A stretch of DNA of 64,000 nt, from the NCBI RefSeq assembly GCF_000021305.1, contig NC_011772.1:3944001-4008000 (forward strand). Direction: 5' to 3'. The notes below the pieces were generated by a model. The model had not been told where the DNA came from, did no database searches, and saw only the letters and a program-made list of their open reading frames with translations. Made by a program: the position numbers and the translations under genes. Positions 49,002 through 60,180 of the stretch are shown here, piece after piece; position 1 is the first letter of the stretch; every line of letters starts with the position of its first letter. Source of the DNA: Bacillus cereus G9842 (GTDB taxonomy: Bacteria; Bacillota; Bacilli; Bacillales; Bacillaceae_G).

Positions 49002-50165
49002 ATGGAACAATTCATTAACCCTAGAGTGAAGGACATCCAAATTTCTGGAATCCGTCAATTCTCTAACATGATTCAAAACTATGATAATTTGATTTCTTTA
49101 ACAATCGGACAACCCGATTTCCCTACACCTTCTCTCGTAAAAGAAGCTGCAAAACGGGCTATTACAGAAAACTATACAAGCTATACACATAACGCTGGTT
49201 TACTAGAATTACGCAAGGCAGCTTGTAACTTCGTAAAAGATAACTACGATTTACATTACTCACCTGAAAACGAAACCATCGTTACAATCGGTGCTAGCGA
49301 AGCAATTGATGTTACATTTCGAACGATTTTAGAGCCAGGAACAGAAGTAATTTTACCTGCTCCTATTTATCCAGGTTACGAACCTATTATTCGATTATGC
49401 GGTGCAACACCTATTTTTGTAGATGTTCGTAAAACTGGATTCCGTTTAACAGCTGAAGCGCTTAAAAATGCTATTACAGAAAAAACAAGATGTATCGTAC
49501 TACCGTATCCTTCTAACCCGACCGGTGTAACTTTATCAACAGAAGAACTAAAAGATATTGTAGATGTTTTAAAAGACAAAAATATTTTCGTCCTTTCAGA
49601 TGAAATTTATAGCGAGCTGGTATATGAACAAAAGCACACATCTATCGCTCATTTCCCAGAAATGCGTGAAAAGACAATTGTCATTAACGGTTTATCTAAA
49701 TCACATTCTATGACTGGCTGGCGTGTTGGACTTTTATTTGCACCAAGCTATTTAGCTGGACACATATTAAAAGTTCATCAATACAATGTAACGTGTGCTA
49801 CTTCAATCGCTCAATACGCTGCAATTGAAGCATTAACAGCAGCTAAAGACGCACCCAAAATGATGCGCCACCAATATAAAAAACGCCGTGATTACGTATA
49901 TAATAGACTCACTCAAATGGGATTAACAGTTGAAAAGCCAACAGGTGCATTTTACTTATTCCCATATGTTGGTCATTTGACATCTTCATCATTTGATTTT
50001 GCACTTGATCTTGTCAAAGAAGCTGGACTAGCTGTAGTTCCTGGAACAGCATTCTCTGAATACGGTGAAGGCTACCTTCGCTTGTCCTATGCGTATAGTA
50101 TTGAAACTTTAAAAGAAGGCTGCGACCGATTAGAAGCCTTTCTAAAGAAAAAAGCTAAGAGTTAA
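49002..50165 (+). CDS. patA: N-acetyl-L,L-diaminopimelate aminotransferase PatA
   Basis: Fold-type I PLP aminotransferase. The cofactor lysine is in NGLSKSHSMTGWRVG near residue 233 and YPSNPTGV near 167 is typical. 387 residues. In B. subtilis patA supplies the aminotransferase step of the acetylated diaminopimelate branch, which fits dapH and dapL in this window. The ATG follows AAAGGGAG. The call as PatA and not another aspartate-family aminotransferase rests on sequence similarity and location. Confidence 0.88.
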   Translation: MEQFINPRVKDIQISGIRQFSNMIQNYDNLISLTIGQPDFPTPSLVKEAAKRAITENYTSYTHNAGLLELRKAACNFVKDNYDLHYSPENETIVTIGASEAIDVTFRTILEPGTEVILPAPIYPGYEPIIRLCGATPIFVDVRKTGFRLTAEALKNAITEKTRCIVLPYPSNPTGVTLSTEELKDIVDVLKDKNIFVLSDEIYSELVYEQKHTSIAHFPEMREKTIVINGLSKSHSMTGWRVGLLFAPSYLAGHILKVHQYNVTCATSIAQYAAIEALTAAKDAPKMMRHQYKKRRDYVYNRLTQMGLTVEKPTGAFYLFPYVGHLTSSSFDFALDLVKEAGLAVVPGTAFSEYGEGYLRLSYAYSIETLKEGCDRLEAFLKKKAKS

Positions 50166-50181
50166 ACTCTTAGCTTTTTTC
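50151..50181 (+). terminator. patA terminator overlapping the stop codon
   Basis: AGCTAAGAGT / ACTCTTAGCT stem around the TAA stop, followed by TTTTTT. Confidence 0.85.
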
Positions 50182-51201
50182 TGCATAATGATCACAAGTT
50201 TGACGTTTTAGTAATTTATGAGGAATAATGATACACTTTGCAGTGGATTCTGCATTCTCTACTTTATCAACTAAAGCTTTTGCTCCCTCATATCCCAGCT
50301 GATAAATATTCACATCAACTGTCGAAAGTGGAGGGCTCGCAATTTCTGATAATAAAGCATTATTAAAGCTTACAATAGAAACATCCTTCGGTACAACGAA
50401 TCCTTTTTTAGAAAGAGCACTTAACACACCAAGTCCAATTAAGTCATCCGTTGCCATAATTGCCGTCGGCGGTTGCTGCAGTCCCATTAATTCCTCAACC
50501 GCTTGTTGACCACTTTCCCTCGAAAAATCAAAATGTAAAATATATTCTTTTGGTAATACAATGTCTGCTAATTTCAAGGCATCACTCATACCAGCTAAAC
50601 GATCTCTCGTTACAAGTAAATCTGAACCACCACCAATGAACGCGATTTGCTTATGCCCTAATGAAATTAAATATTCTGCCACTTCTCTTGCAGCTGTATA
50701 ATTGTCATTATCTACATATGTAATTTCATCTTTTCGATCATATGGTTTTCCTATTAAAACAAACGGGAAATTTTGTTCATGTAAATATTGAATAATCCGA
50801 TCATTCTCTCTTGAATATAAAAGAATAATGCCACCAATTTGGCGTCCCTGTACCATCTTTACAACACCATTAAAAATTTCTTCTTCCGTTTCACCTGTCG
50901 ACATGTAAAGCGCATAACCTTCTACGTGTGCAAATGAACTAATCCCTCTTATAACTTCTGGGAAAAATGGATTTTGAAAAGCTTTACTTGCAGAACTTGG
51001 CATAACAAGACCAAGTGTTTTCGTCGTTTGGTTCGCAAGATTTCTCGCATTTAAATTAGGATGATACCCTAATTCACTCATTACTTTCCTAACACGGCGC
51101 TTTGTCTTTTCACTTATACTTGGATTATCAGCAATTACACGAGAAACTGTTGATGGTGCAACATTCGCTTGCTTCGCCACATCTTTAATTGTAACTGTCA
51201 T
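50170..51201 (-). CDS. malR: LacI family maltose regulator MalR
   Basis: A 343-residue LacI-type repressor: HTH MTVTIKDVAKQANVAPSTVS with the hinge NARNLANQTTKT, then a periplasmic-binding-like effector domain. ATG 51201 has GAGGAGGGGG upstream; a longer upstream frame is rejected. It lies downstream of malEFG and is likely their repressor and that of the neighbouring amylase genes, based on location and the LacI-type operators found near them. Confidence 0.85.
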   Translation of the reverse strand: MTVTIKDVAKQANVAPSTVSRVIADNPSISEKTKRRVRKVMSELGYHPNLNARNLANQTTKTLGLVMPSSASKAFQNPFFPEVIRGISSFAHVEGYALYMSTGETEEEIFNGVVKMVQGRQIGGIILLYSRENDRIIQYLHEQNFPFVLIGKPYDRKDEITYVDNDNYTAAREVAEYLISLGHKQIAFIGGGSDLLVTRDRLAGMSDALKLADIVLPKEYILHFDFSRESGQQAVEELMGLQQPPTAIMATDDLIGLGVLSALSKKGFVVPKDVSIVSFNNALLSEIASPPLSTVDVNIYQLGYEGAKALVDKVENAESTAKCIIIPHKLLKRQTCDHYAEKS

Positions 51202-51369
51202 AAAAATCCCCCTCCTCTCATTTCTCTGCCATTTTTCATATATTTTATCTCGCACTCATTGCAAGTCATAAACTTTTATTTCTTATATCTTGCAAAACTA
51301 ATCCTATTCTCCCTCTTCATGTATTGTAAGGGATATAGCTATTTTTTCCTATACTATAATATACTATTT

Positions 51370-51400
51370 ATTTGACATCTTTTCACATGTGATGTCAAAT
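51370..51400. promoter_or_regulatory. Palindrome with a TTGACA box, probable malR promoter/operator
   Basis: Perfect 10-bp arms ATTTGACATC / GATGTCAAAT with an 11-base loop. On the minus strand the arm contains TTGACA and, 17 bases on, TCAAAT. Confidence 0.5.
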
Positions 51401-51402
51401 CT

Positions 51403-51444
51403 CTTTTCATCTCCCTATAAAGTTATTTATAGGGAGATGAAAAG
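51403..51444 (-). terminator. 19-bp stem-loop between malG and malR
   Basis: Perfect arms 51403-51421 and 51426-51444 with a GTTA loop. Together with the next hairpin it forms a double barrier between malG and malR. Confidence 0.65.
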
Positions 51445-51471
51445 AAAAATGGGACGTAATGTCCCATTTTT
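51445..51471 (-). terminator. malG terminator
   Basis: An 11-bp stem AAAAATGGGAC / GTCCCATTTTT with GTAAT loop, directly at the malG stop. Confidence 0.85.
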
Positions 51472-52313
51472 CATCCTTTCGTACCTCCAGCTGTTAAACC
51501 GGAAACAAAATATTTTTGTAGTGATAGGAATAAAATTGAAATCGGGATCGCAATTAACACAGAACCCGCTGCAAACGTTGTAAATTCATTACCGAATTTC
51601 TTCGCAACCATTTCATATAATCCAACTGCCAAAGTATAATTTTCTGGTGTTCGCAAAATAATACTCGCTAAAATGAAATCTGTAAATGGACCAATGAAAG
51701 TAAATAACGCTACAACCGCTACGATTGGCTTTGCAAGTGGCATAATGATTTGCCAGAAAATACGGAAATGCCCTGCTCCATCCATTCGAGCTGATTCATC
51801 CAACTCTTTCGGAATCGTATCAAAATACCCTTTCATAAGCCATGTATTCATCGGAATTGCTCCGCCCACATAAATTAAAATTAATGCACGATGTGTATCA
51901 AGTAATCCTGTTAACTGAGCTAATATATATAGTGCGATTAACGCTGCAAAATTCGGGATCATTTGCAAAATTAAAAATGTTAATAAACCATTCTTTCTTC
52001 CAACAAAACGATATCTCGAAAATGCATAAGCAGTAAAACTAATGGCTAGTACAGAGAAAATCATCGTCATTACGCTAACTTTCAAAGTATTTTTATACCA
52101 AAGTAAGTAATTACTTGAATCGAGATCAAGTAGCTTGCGATAATGATCTAATGTGGCATTTTTCGGAATAATACTTGACCCAGATAAACTATCCCCTGGA
52201 TTAAACGATGAGCCAATTATCCATAGTAATGGATAGAAAATAATCGCACACATTATGAAGATAACTAAATAACTTAATGAAAGACGTAGCATCTTTTGTC
52301 GTTTAATATTCAT
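51471..52313 (-). CDS. malG: Maltose/maltodextrin ABC permease MalG
   Basis: A 280-residue inner-membrane permease with six predicted helices and the binding-protein-dependent transport motif DESARMDGAGHFRIFWQIIM near 172, which contacts the ATPase MsmX. The C-terminal KYFVSGLTAGGTKG is typical of MalG/MdxG. Its ATG directly follows the malF stop, so translation is coupled. Confidence 0.92.
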   Translation of the reverse strand: MNIKRQKMLRLSLSYLVIFIMCAIIFYPLLWIIGSSFNPGDSLSGSSIIPKNATLDHYRKLLDLDSSNYLLWYKNTLKVSVMTMIFSVLAISFTAYAFSRYRFVGRKNGLLTFLILQMIPNFAALIALYILAQLTGLLDTHRALILIYVGGAIPMNTWLMKGYFDTIPKELDESARMDGAGHFRIFWQIIMPLAKPIVAVVALFTFIGPFTDFILASIILRTPENYTLAVGLYEMVAKKFGNEFTTFAAGSVLIAIPISILFLSLQKYFVSGLTAGGTKG

Positions 52314-53615
52314 TTACATCATATCCTCTTCTTGGAATGATTTTGTTCTCTTAAATTGCCATAACGCAACTGTAATAACAATTAACGATAAAATCATTGT
52401 AAGAGCTGCTGCTTTTCCGTACTGAGCCGAAGTCATCGTTAACTTATAGATCCATGAAATTAAAATATCCGTTCCACCTGCATTTTGTCCAGACACAGCA
52501 GGTCCTCCGTTATTAAATAGATAAATAATACTAAAATTATTAAAGTTAAACGTATATTGCGTAATTAATATTGGCGCTGTTGCATATAACACAAGTGGCA
52601 ATGTAATTTTGCGGAACTGTTGCCAAGCAGTTGCTCCATCTACTGTAGCCGCTTCATATAATTCTCCTGGAATCGATTGCAATATACCTGTTGTCATTGC
52701 AAAGACGAACGGGAAACCAAGCCATGTTTGAATCATAATTAAAGCAATCTTTGACCAAAACGGGTCTGTCATCCAAGCAATCTTTTCAATCCCGAATAAA
52801 GCTAATACTTGGTTATTAATTGCTCCAAATGTTTCATTAAACATACCAGCAAATACAAGAATAGATACGAATGCTGGAACAGCCCACGGTAAAATAAAGA
52901 TTGTTCGAATAATTGCCTTACCTTTAATACCAGGCTGATTTACGATAATCGCTAAAAAAATACCAAGTGCAACTTGTAATGTTGTTGCAACGAATGTCCA
53001 AATGACAGTCCAAGAAAATACACTTAAAAATGTATCTCTCCACATCGGTAATGTGAAAATATCAATAAAGTTTTTAAAACCCACCCAATCTACTAATTTA
53101 GCTGGAGGAGAATGATATAAATCATAGTTTGTAAATCCAATTAAAATTACGAAGATGATTGGAAATACGACAACAAAGATAAGTAGTAGAAAACCTGGTG
53201 AAACCATTAAATAAGGAAAGCCTTGATCTAACAAATTACGGTATTGCTCTTTTACAGAATTTAACGGTGTTCCTATATCACGTTTCTTTCCATTTTGATA
53301 TGCATCATATAAGTTAAATGCATATATGCCGAGCCCAAACGCGATAACGATAAGTGCCAAGATCCCTTCTACTAATAGAAAGACAGAATGGTCACGTGGA
53401 ACTTCTGTACCGAGCGTTACAATGCCCCATAATCCCATATTTAATAAATCAGCAAAGGCTACAATAAATGAACCTGTTAATACTAGAAAAATAAGACCTT
53501 TTACAAATTGTTTATTATATATTTGGCCCATGCCCGGAATGATTGATAACACGGTTGCCATTTTCCTATGCTTTGAATGGTTTAACCCCTTTGCAGGTTC
53601 CATAGATGTTTGCAT
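52314..53615 (-). CDS. malF: Maltose/maltodextrin ABC permease MalF
   Basis: A 433-residue permease with about eight helices. It has an N-terminal hydrophobic extension (LSIIPGMGQIYNKQFVKGLI) typical of Bacillus MdxF, the EAATVDGATAWQQFRKITLP contact motif near 333, and a long extracellular loop. The ATG follows GGGGGAAGGA. It lies between malE and malG, separated from malE by a hairpin. Confidence 0.92.
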   Translation of the reverse strand: MQTSMEPAKGLNHSKHRKMATVLSIIPGMGQIYNKQFVKGLIFLVLTGSFIVAFADLLNMGLWGIVTLGTEVPRDHSVFLLVEGILALIVIAFGLGIYAFNLYDAYQNGKKRDIGTPLNSVKEQYRNLLDQGFPYLMVSPGFLLLIFVVVFPIIFVILIGFTNYDLYHSPPAKLVDWVGFKNFIDIFTLPMWRDTFLSVFSWTVIWTFVATTLQVALGIFLAIIVNQPGIKGKAIIRTIFILPWAVPAFVSILVFAGMFNETFGAINNQVLALFGIEKIAWMTDPFWSKIALIMIQTWLGFPFVFAMTTGILQSIPGELYEAATVDGATAWQQFRKITLPLVLYATAPILITQYTFNFNNFSIIYLFNNGGPAVSGQNAGGTDILISWIYKLTMTSAQYGKAAALTMILSLIVITVALWQFKRTKSFQEEDMM

Positions 53616-53654
53616 GTTCCTTCCCCCTTTTTTCTTCCCACATGGAAGGGAGAG

Positions 53655-53686
53655 AATTCGTGCCCCTCATATTAGAGGCACGAATT
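53655..53686 (-). other. Intercistronic hairpin between malE and malF
   Basis: In minus-strand RNA a 12-bp stem, one G-U pair, loop TAATAT, sits right after the malE stop with no T-run. Such hairpins commonly raise binding-protein levels above permease levels. Confidence 0.65.
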
Positions 53687-53691
53687 TCACC

Positions 53692-54951
53692 TTATTTTTT
53701 CTTACTATGATTTGCCTCAATATTACCTTTAATTTGTTTCACTGCACTATCAAGTGCGGATTTTGGTGCTTCTTTATCTGATACAACTAATTGAAGCGCA
53801 TCCCCAGCTGGTTTCCAAACTTCCTGCATTTCTGGAATATTCGGCATTGGAATTCCATTTTCCGATTGCGTCGCAACCGCTTTTGCAGCCTCATTTTCTT
53901 TAATGATTGGATCTTCCATTACTGATTTTACTGGTGGAATTTCTTTCGTTTTCTCAAAGCGAATTTTAGCATTTTCTTCATTTGTAACCCACTCAGTAAA
54001 TTTTGTAGCTAAATCATTTTGTTTAGAGAAGCTTGTTACATGCCATCCTTTTACACCAACGAACGTTTTCATCGGTTGACCATTTGGTAATTTCGGCATT
54101 GGAGCAACACCATAATCTATTCCAGCCTTTTCCATCGCTTGGAATGCCCATGGACCATTCATAATAGATGCTGCTTTTCCTTCATTAAACAATCCATCTG
54201 CAGCTGAACCACCAGATTCACCGATAATACCTTTCGGGAATAACTTTTCTTTGTACCATTTTTGAATATATTCAGCACCTTGTACCGCACCGCTATTATT
54301 TAATCCAATATCATTTGCATTTGGCTTTCCATCTTTTTCACCAAATACATAACCACCCATACCTGCCATAAATGCATTAGCAAAGTAGAAGTTATCTCCT
54401 AATGCTAAAAATCCGTATTTTCCATCTTTCGTAAAGTCTTTTGAGAAGTTAAACAGTTCATCCATCGTTTCGGGTGCTTTTTGCATCATTTTTTTATTAT
54501 AAATAAAGATTGGTGTTTCAATCGCTTTTGGTAAACCGTATATTTTTCCGTTATATGTTTGTGCTTCTATTGATAAATCTGTAAATTTACTTTTTACTGT
54601 ATCATCTACTTTCACTTCTGAAAGTAGCCCTTCTGTTACCGCATTACCAATATGATCATGTGGCAATGTTACAACATCTGGCCCTGTGCCAGCTGGACCG
54701 TCGAGACGAAGTTTTTCTATTTGTTTCGTCATCTGAACCTCTTCAACTTTTACTTTCACATTATATTTCTTTTCAAAACTTTTCACCGCTGGCTCTAGAC
54801 CCACACCTTTTTTCTCATCTTCCCAAACAAGAAGGTCATAGTCTTTTTTCGCTTTACTTTCCTCTTTTTTCCCTGAATCTTTCGGTCCACATGCAGATAA
54901 CATACCAATAGATAATGCTGAAACCGTTAATAATGATAATGCTTTCTTCAT
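53692..54951 (-). CDS. malE: Maltose/maltodextrin-binding lipoprotein MalE
   Basis: A 419-residue extracellular solute-binding protein: signal peptide with lipobox LSAC (Cys21), then a family 1 binding-protein fold (VTLPHDHIGNAVTEGLLSEV, AASIMNGPWAFQAMEKAGID). ATG 54951 has GGGAGG eight bases upstream; an extension upstream contains the cre box and is rejected. First gene of malEFG. A perfect cre site lies just upstream. Confidence 0.93.
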   Translation of the reverse strand: MKKALSLLTVSALSIGMLSACGPKDSGKKEESKAKKDYDLLVWEDEKKGVGLEPAVKSFEKKYNVKVKVEEVQMTKQIEKLRLDGPAGTGPDVVTLPHDHIGNAVTEGLLSEVKVDDTVKSKFTDLSIEAQTYNGKIYGLPKAIETPIFIYNKKMMQKAPETMDELFNFSKDFTKDGKYGFLALGDNFYFANAFMAGMGGYVFGEKDGKPNANDIGLNNSGAVQGAEYIQKWYKEKLFPKGIIGESGGSAADGLFNEGKAASIMNGPWAFQAMEKAGIDYGVAPMPKLPNGQPMKTFVGVKGWHVTSFSKQNDLATKFTEWVTNEENAKIRFEKTKEIPPVKSVMEDPIIKENEAAKAVATQSENGIPMPNIPEMQEVWKPAGDALQLVVSDKEAPKSALDSAVKQIKGNIEANHSKKK

Positions 54952-54990
54952 CCCAAAAACCTCCCTAAATTGTCTATGTACCTCAGTAAC

Positions 54991-55004
54991 TGAAAACGTT
55001 TGCA
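54991..55004 (-). promoter_or_regulatory. cre site (CcpA) upstream of malE
   Basis: On the minus strand TGCAAACGTTTTCA, a full match to WTGNAANCGNWNNCW. It implies repression of malEFG when glucose is plentiful. Confidence 0.75.
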
Positions 55005-55021
55005 TTTAATAGTTTAATTGA

Positions 55022-55061
55022 AGCGCAAACAATATCCCAAGTCTATAAAAACGTTTGCGCT
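55022..55061. promoter_or_regulatory. Inverted AGCGCAAAC / GTTTGCGCT pair
   Basis: Half-sites at 55022-55030 and 55053-55061, 22 bases apart. They fit the LacI-family core GCAAAC-GTTTGC and are candidate MalR half-sites. Confidence 0.5.
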
Positions 55062-55196
55062 ATTTGTCTATCATTATACATTCTTTTATTCATTTTGCAA
55101 ATATTAATTTAAAAATTATGTCATTATACTCTTTATACATTGACTTTATATGAAATGAATACTACTCTTATAAGCAATATTAAAGCTACGAGAAAG

Positions 55197-55208
55197 GCAA
55201 TCGTTTGC
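55197..55208 (+). promoter_or_regulatory. MalR-like operator before the neopullulanase gene
   Basis: GCAATCGTTTGC, a near-palindrome of the LacI type, 68 bases before the start codon. Confidence 0.5.
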
Positions 55209-55260
55209 AATATAGGCTTTATTATTACACTTAAGGGAATACTATGTATAGAGATATTGA

Positions 55261-57036
<1,776 letters not shown>

Positions 57037-57037
57037 T

Positions 57038-57076
57038 CCAAAAAATCCTTATGCCAAGGTGGCATAAGGATTTTTC
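57038..57076. terminator. Bidirectional terminator between the two amylase genes
   Basis: A 15-bp stem AAAAATCCTTATGCC / GGCATAAGGATTTTT with an AAGGT loop. Confidence 0.9.
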
Positions 57077-58753
57077 TTATTTCAATTTGAATACTATCGC
57101 TTCATACGGACGTAATGTAATGTTATCTATCGATCCGATTTCTACATCGTAATTGTGTATAAATAATTCTGATTCACTATAACTAATATCCTCAGGCATT
57201 TCAAATACACTTTCATCCGCAGTAAAGTTTGCAATAACAAGTAGTTTTTGGTCTCCATATGTTCTTACATAAGCAAAAACAGAAGGATTATTCTCTAATA
57301 TTAAATCATATGATCCATATACAACTATTTCATTATTTTTGCGTAGCTCAATTAATTTCTTATAGTAATAAAAAATTGAACCTTCATCTTGGATTGCTTG
57401 TTTCACATTAATCTCTTTATAGTTAGGATTTACAGTAATCCAAGGTTCACCTGTTGTAAATCCAGCGTGATTCTGATCATCCCACTGCATCGGAGTTCTA
57501 GCATTATCACGACCCTTTATATAAATAGACTCCATTACTTTTTCTATATCTTCACCATGGTCTATCACTTTTTCTTTATACATATTTAACGTTTCAATAT
57601 CTCGATATTCATCAATTGATTGGAATCGAACGTTCGTCATTCCGATTTCTTCACCTTGATAAATATATGGCGTTCCCTTCATCATATGAAGAACTGTCGC
57701 TAACATTTTTGCTGATTCAATGCGATACATTCCATCGTTACCAAAACGAGATACAACGCGAGGCTGATCATGGTTATTCCAATAAAGGCTATTCCATCCG
57801 GTATGCTCTAATGCTTTTTGCCACTTTGTCAAATTCTCTTTTAAAGTAAGAAGTGAGCATGGTTTTACATCCCACTTTCCACCTTCTCCTGAATCTAAAT
57901 CCATATGTTCAAATTGGAATACCATTTGCAACTCTTTTCGTTCTTCTCCAGTATACAATTTGGCTTCTTCTGTCGTTACACCTGGCATCTCACCAACCGT
58001 CATAATATCATAATGCGATAATACTTCCTCATTCATTTCATGCAAATATTTATGAATGTTTGGACCGTTCATAAAATGTTTATGACCTGAAACATAGCCA
58101 TCTTCATCTGTTTCAACAGTTGGTAATCCTTCTTCTTTAGAAATAAAATTGATCACATCCATGCGGAATCCATCAATTCCTTTTTCTAACCAAAACTTCA
58201 TCATCTCATAAACATCTTGTCTTACCTTTTCATTATCCCAGTTTAAATCCGGCTGTTTTTTAGAAAACAGATGTAAATAATATTCATCCGTCATTTCATC
58301 GTACTTCCATGCAGACCCACTAAAAGCAGCTCCCCAGTTGTTCGGTTCTTTCCCTTCTTTTCCAGGACGCCATATATAGTAATCTCTATATTTATTATCT
58401 TTTGATTTACGTGATTCAATAAACCACTTATGTTCATCAGATGTATGATTAACAACTAAATCCATCATCAATTTCATATTACGTTCATGCATTTCATGTA
58501 ATAGCTCATCCCAATCTTCCATTGTTCCGAACTCGTTCATAATCTTACAATAATCGCTTATATCATAACCATTATCATCATTTGGAGATTCATAGACTGG
58601 TGATAACCAAATCACATCAATCCCTAACTCTTTTAAATAATCTAGCTTTGAAATAATCCCTTGAAGATCTCCTATACCATCACCGTTACTATCCATAAAG
58701 CTACGAGGATAAATTTGATATACTACGCTTTCTTTCCACCATTGTTTTTCCAT
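57077..58753 (-). CDS. malL: Oligo-1,6-glucosidase
   Basis: GH13_31 enzyme that removes glucose from isomaltose-type ends. 558 residues from ATG 58753 (MEKQWWKESVVYQIYPRSFM), the length of the crystallised B. cereus enzyme, and the triad D199 (GFRMDVINF), E255 (TVGEMPG) and D329 (NNHDQPR) has the same numbers. An upstream frame of six codons is rejected. Probably cytoplasmic. A LacI-type operator lies upstream. Confidence 0.95.
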   Translation of the reverse strand: MEKQWWKESVVYQIYPRSFMDSNGDGIGDLQGIISKLDYLKELGIDVIWLSPVYESPNDDNGYDISDYCKIMNEFGTMEDWDELLHEMHERNMKLMMDLVVNHTSDEHKWFIESRKSKDNKYRDYYIWRPGKEGKEPNNWGAAFSGSAWKYDEMTDEYYLHLFSKKQPDLNWDNEKVRQDVYEMMKFWLEKGIDGFRMDVINFISKEEGLPTVETDEDGYVSGHKHFMNGPNIHKYLHEMNEEVLSHYDIMTVGEMPGVTTEEAKLYTGEERKELQMVFQFEHMDLDSGEGGKWDVKPCSLLTLKENLTKWQKALEHTGWNSLYWNNHDQPRVVSRFGNDGMYRIESAKMLATVLHMMKGTPYIYQGEEIGMTNVRFQSIDEYRDIETLNMYKEKVIDHGEDIEKVMESIYIKGRDNARTPMQWDDQNHAGFTTGEPWITVNPNYKEINVKQAIQDEGSIFYYYKKLIELRKNNEIVVYGSYDLILENNPSVFAYVRTYGDQKLLVIANFTADESVFEMPEDISYSESELFIHNYDVEIGSIDNITLRPYEAIVFKLK

Positions 58754-58798
58754 TATGCTACCCCATTTCATTCATAATTCATTTTTCTCTTTTTTAAG

Positions 58799-58813
58799 GC
58801 GCAAACGTTTTCA
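58799..58813 (-). promoter_or_regulatory. LacI/cre-like operator of the oligo-1,6-glucosidase gene
   Basis: GCGCAAACGTTTTCA just upstream of malL, close to the MalR-like sites near malE. Confidence 0.5.
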
Positions 58814-58977
58814 TTAATGAATGATAACAGATTCTATCTCAATTTAAAATAGCGCTTACAATTTTTATTGTTCTTTTTCTAAGAAAACATACGAAAATTA
58901 CTAATAACTCTTCAATAAATGAAAACGTTTTATTTTTTTATTTATTTTTTGAATCTATTCGTTTATAATGAACTCAA

Positions 58978-58991
58978 AGAAAACGTTTGCA
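58978..58991 (-). promoter_or_regulatory. cre site upstream of msmX
   Basis: On the minus strand TGCAAACGTTTTCT, a full match to WTGNAANCGNWNNCW, just after a TATAAT at 58964-58969, where CcpA would block transcription. A second cre-like box with one mismatch lies at 58920-58933. Confidence 0.7.
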
Positions 58992-59015
58992 TAATTATTT
59001 CTAGGGGGAAATACC

Positions 59016-60116
59016 ATGGCAGAACTTAAATTAGAAAATATTTATAAGATATATGATAATAACGTAACAGCTGTAACCGATTTTAATTTACACATTCAAG
59101 ATAAAGAATTTATCGTATTTGTCGGTCCTTCTGGATGCGGAAAATCTACAACATTACGAATGGTAGCTGGACTCGAAGATATTTCAAAAGGCGAGTTTTC
59201 AATTGATGGTAAACTAATGAATGATGTTCCTCCAAAAGATCGAGATATCGCAATGGTCTTCCAAAACTACGCTCTTTATCCACATATGAGTGTATATGAT
59301 AATATGGCATTTGGATTAAAACTTCGAAAAATACCAAAAGATGAAATCGATCGTCGTGTGAAAGATGCAGCAAAAATTTTAGGGCTTGAACAATATTTAG
59401 ATAGAAAACCGAAAGCATTATCAGGTGGACAACGCCAACGTGTTGCGTTAGGTAGAGCAATCGTTCGAGATGCAAAAGTTTTCTTAATGGATGAACCATT
59501 ATCAAACTTAGATGCTAAACTCCGTGTTGCAATGCGCTCAGAAATTTCTAAGCTACATCATCGCCTTGGAACAACAACAATTTATGTAACACATGACCAA
59601 ACAGAAGCAATGACTATGGCTTCGCGTCTTGTCGTTATGAAGGATGGAAAGATTCAACAAATTGGAACTCCAAAAGAAGTATATGAAACACCAGAAAACA
59701 TTTTCGTGGGTGGATTTATCGGGTCACCAGCGATGAACTTCTTTCGTGGTAAATTGACTGAAACCGATTTCGTTATAGACAATACCATAAAAATCAAAGT
59801 ATCTGAAGGAAAAATGAAGATGCTACGTGAACAAGGCTATGTAAATAAGGAAATTGTTTTAGGTATTCGCCCGGAGGACATTCATGATGAACTACTATTT
59901 TTAGAAGCTTCACAATCTACTACTTTCACAACAAAAATTGAAGTTGCTGAATTGTTAGGTGCTGAATCTATTTTATATATGAAACTTGGAAATCAAGATT
60001 TTGCAGCACGTGTTGATGCACGACATATATTCTCACCTGGAGATCAAATTAAATTGGCATTTGATTTAAATAAAGCGCATTTCTTTGACAGCCAAACAGA
60101 ACAACGTATTCGCTAA
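59016..60116 (+). CDS. msmX: Multi-sugar ABC transporter ATPase MsmX (MalK type)
   Basis: A 366-residue ATPase that powers maltodextrin and other sugar importers. Walker A is GPSGCGKST, Q-loop FQNYALYPH, signature LSGGQRQRVALGRA, Walker B VFLMDEPLSNLD and H-loop VTHDQ. The C-terminal half has the OB-fold domain of the UgpC/MalK class (QIGTPKEVYETPENIFVGGF). The ATG follows AGGGGGAAA. It is unlinked to malEFG by one gene, as expected for a shared ATPase. Confidence 0.93.
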   Translation: MAELKLENIYKIYDNNVTAVTDFNLHIQDKEFIVFVGPSGCGKSTTLRMVAGLEDISKGEFSIDGKLMNDVPPKDRDIAMVFQNYALYPHMSVYDNMAFGLKLRKIPKDEIDRRVKDAAKILGLEQYLDRKPKALSGGQRQRVALGRAIVRDAKVFLMDEPLSNLDAKLRVAMRSEISKLHHRLGTTTIYVTHDQTEAMTMASRLVVMKDGKIQQIGTPKEVYETPENIFVGGFIGSPAMNFFRGKLTETDFVIDNTIKIKVSEGKMKMLREQGYVNKEIVLGIRPEDIHDELLFLEASQSTTFTTKIEVAELLGAESILYMKLGNQDFAARVDARHIFSPGDQIKLAFDLNKAHFFDSQTEQRIR

Positions 60117-60139
60117 AGAAATTTCCTTCTATATAACAT

Positions 60140-60178
60140 ACAAAAAAACCGTCCACATATATTGAGGGCGGTTTTCAT
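60140..60178. terminator. Terminator between msmX and the SDR remnant
   Basis: An AAACCGTCC / GGGCGGTTT stem (one G-U pair) with an 11-base loop and T/A runs. Confidence 0.75.
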
Positions 60179-60180
60179 TA

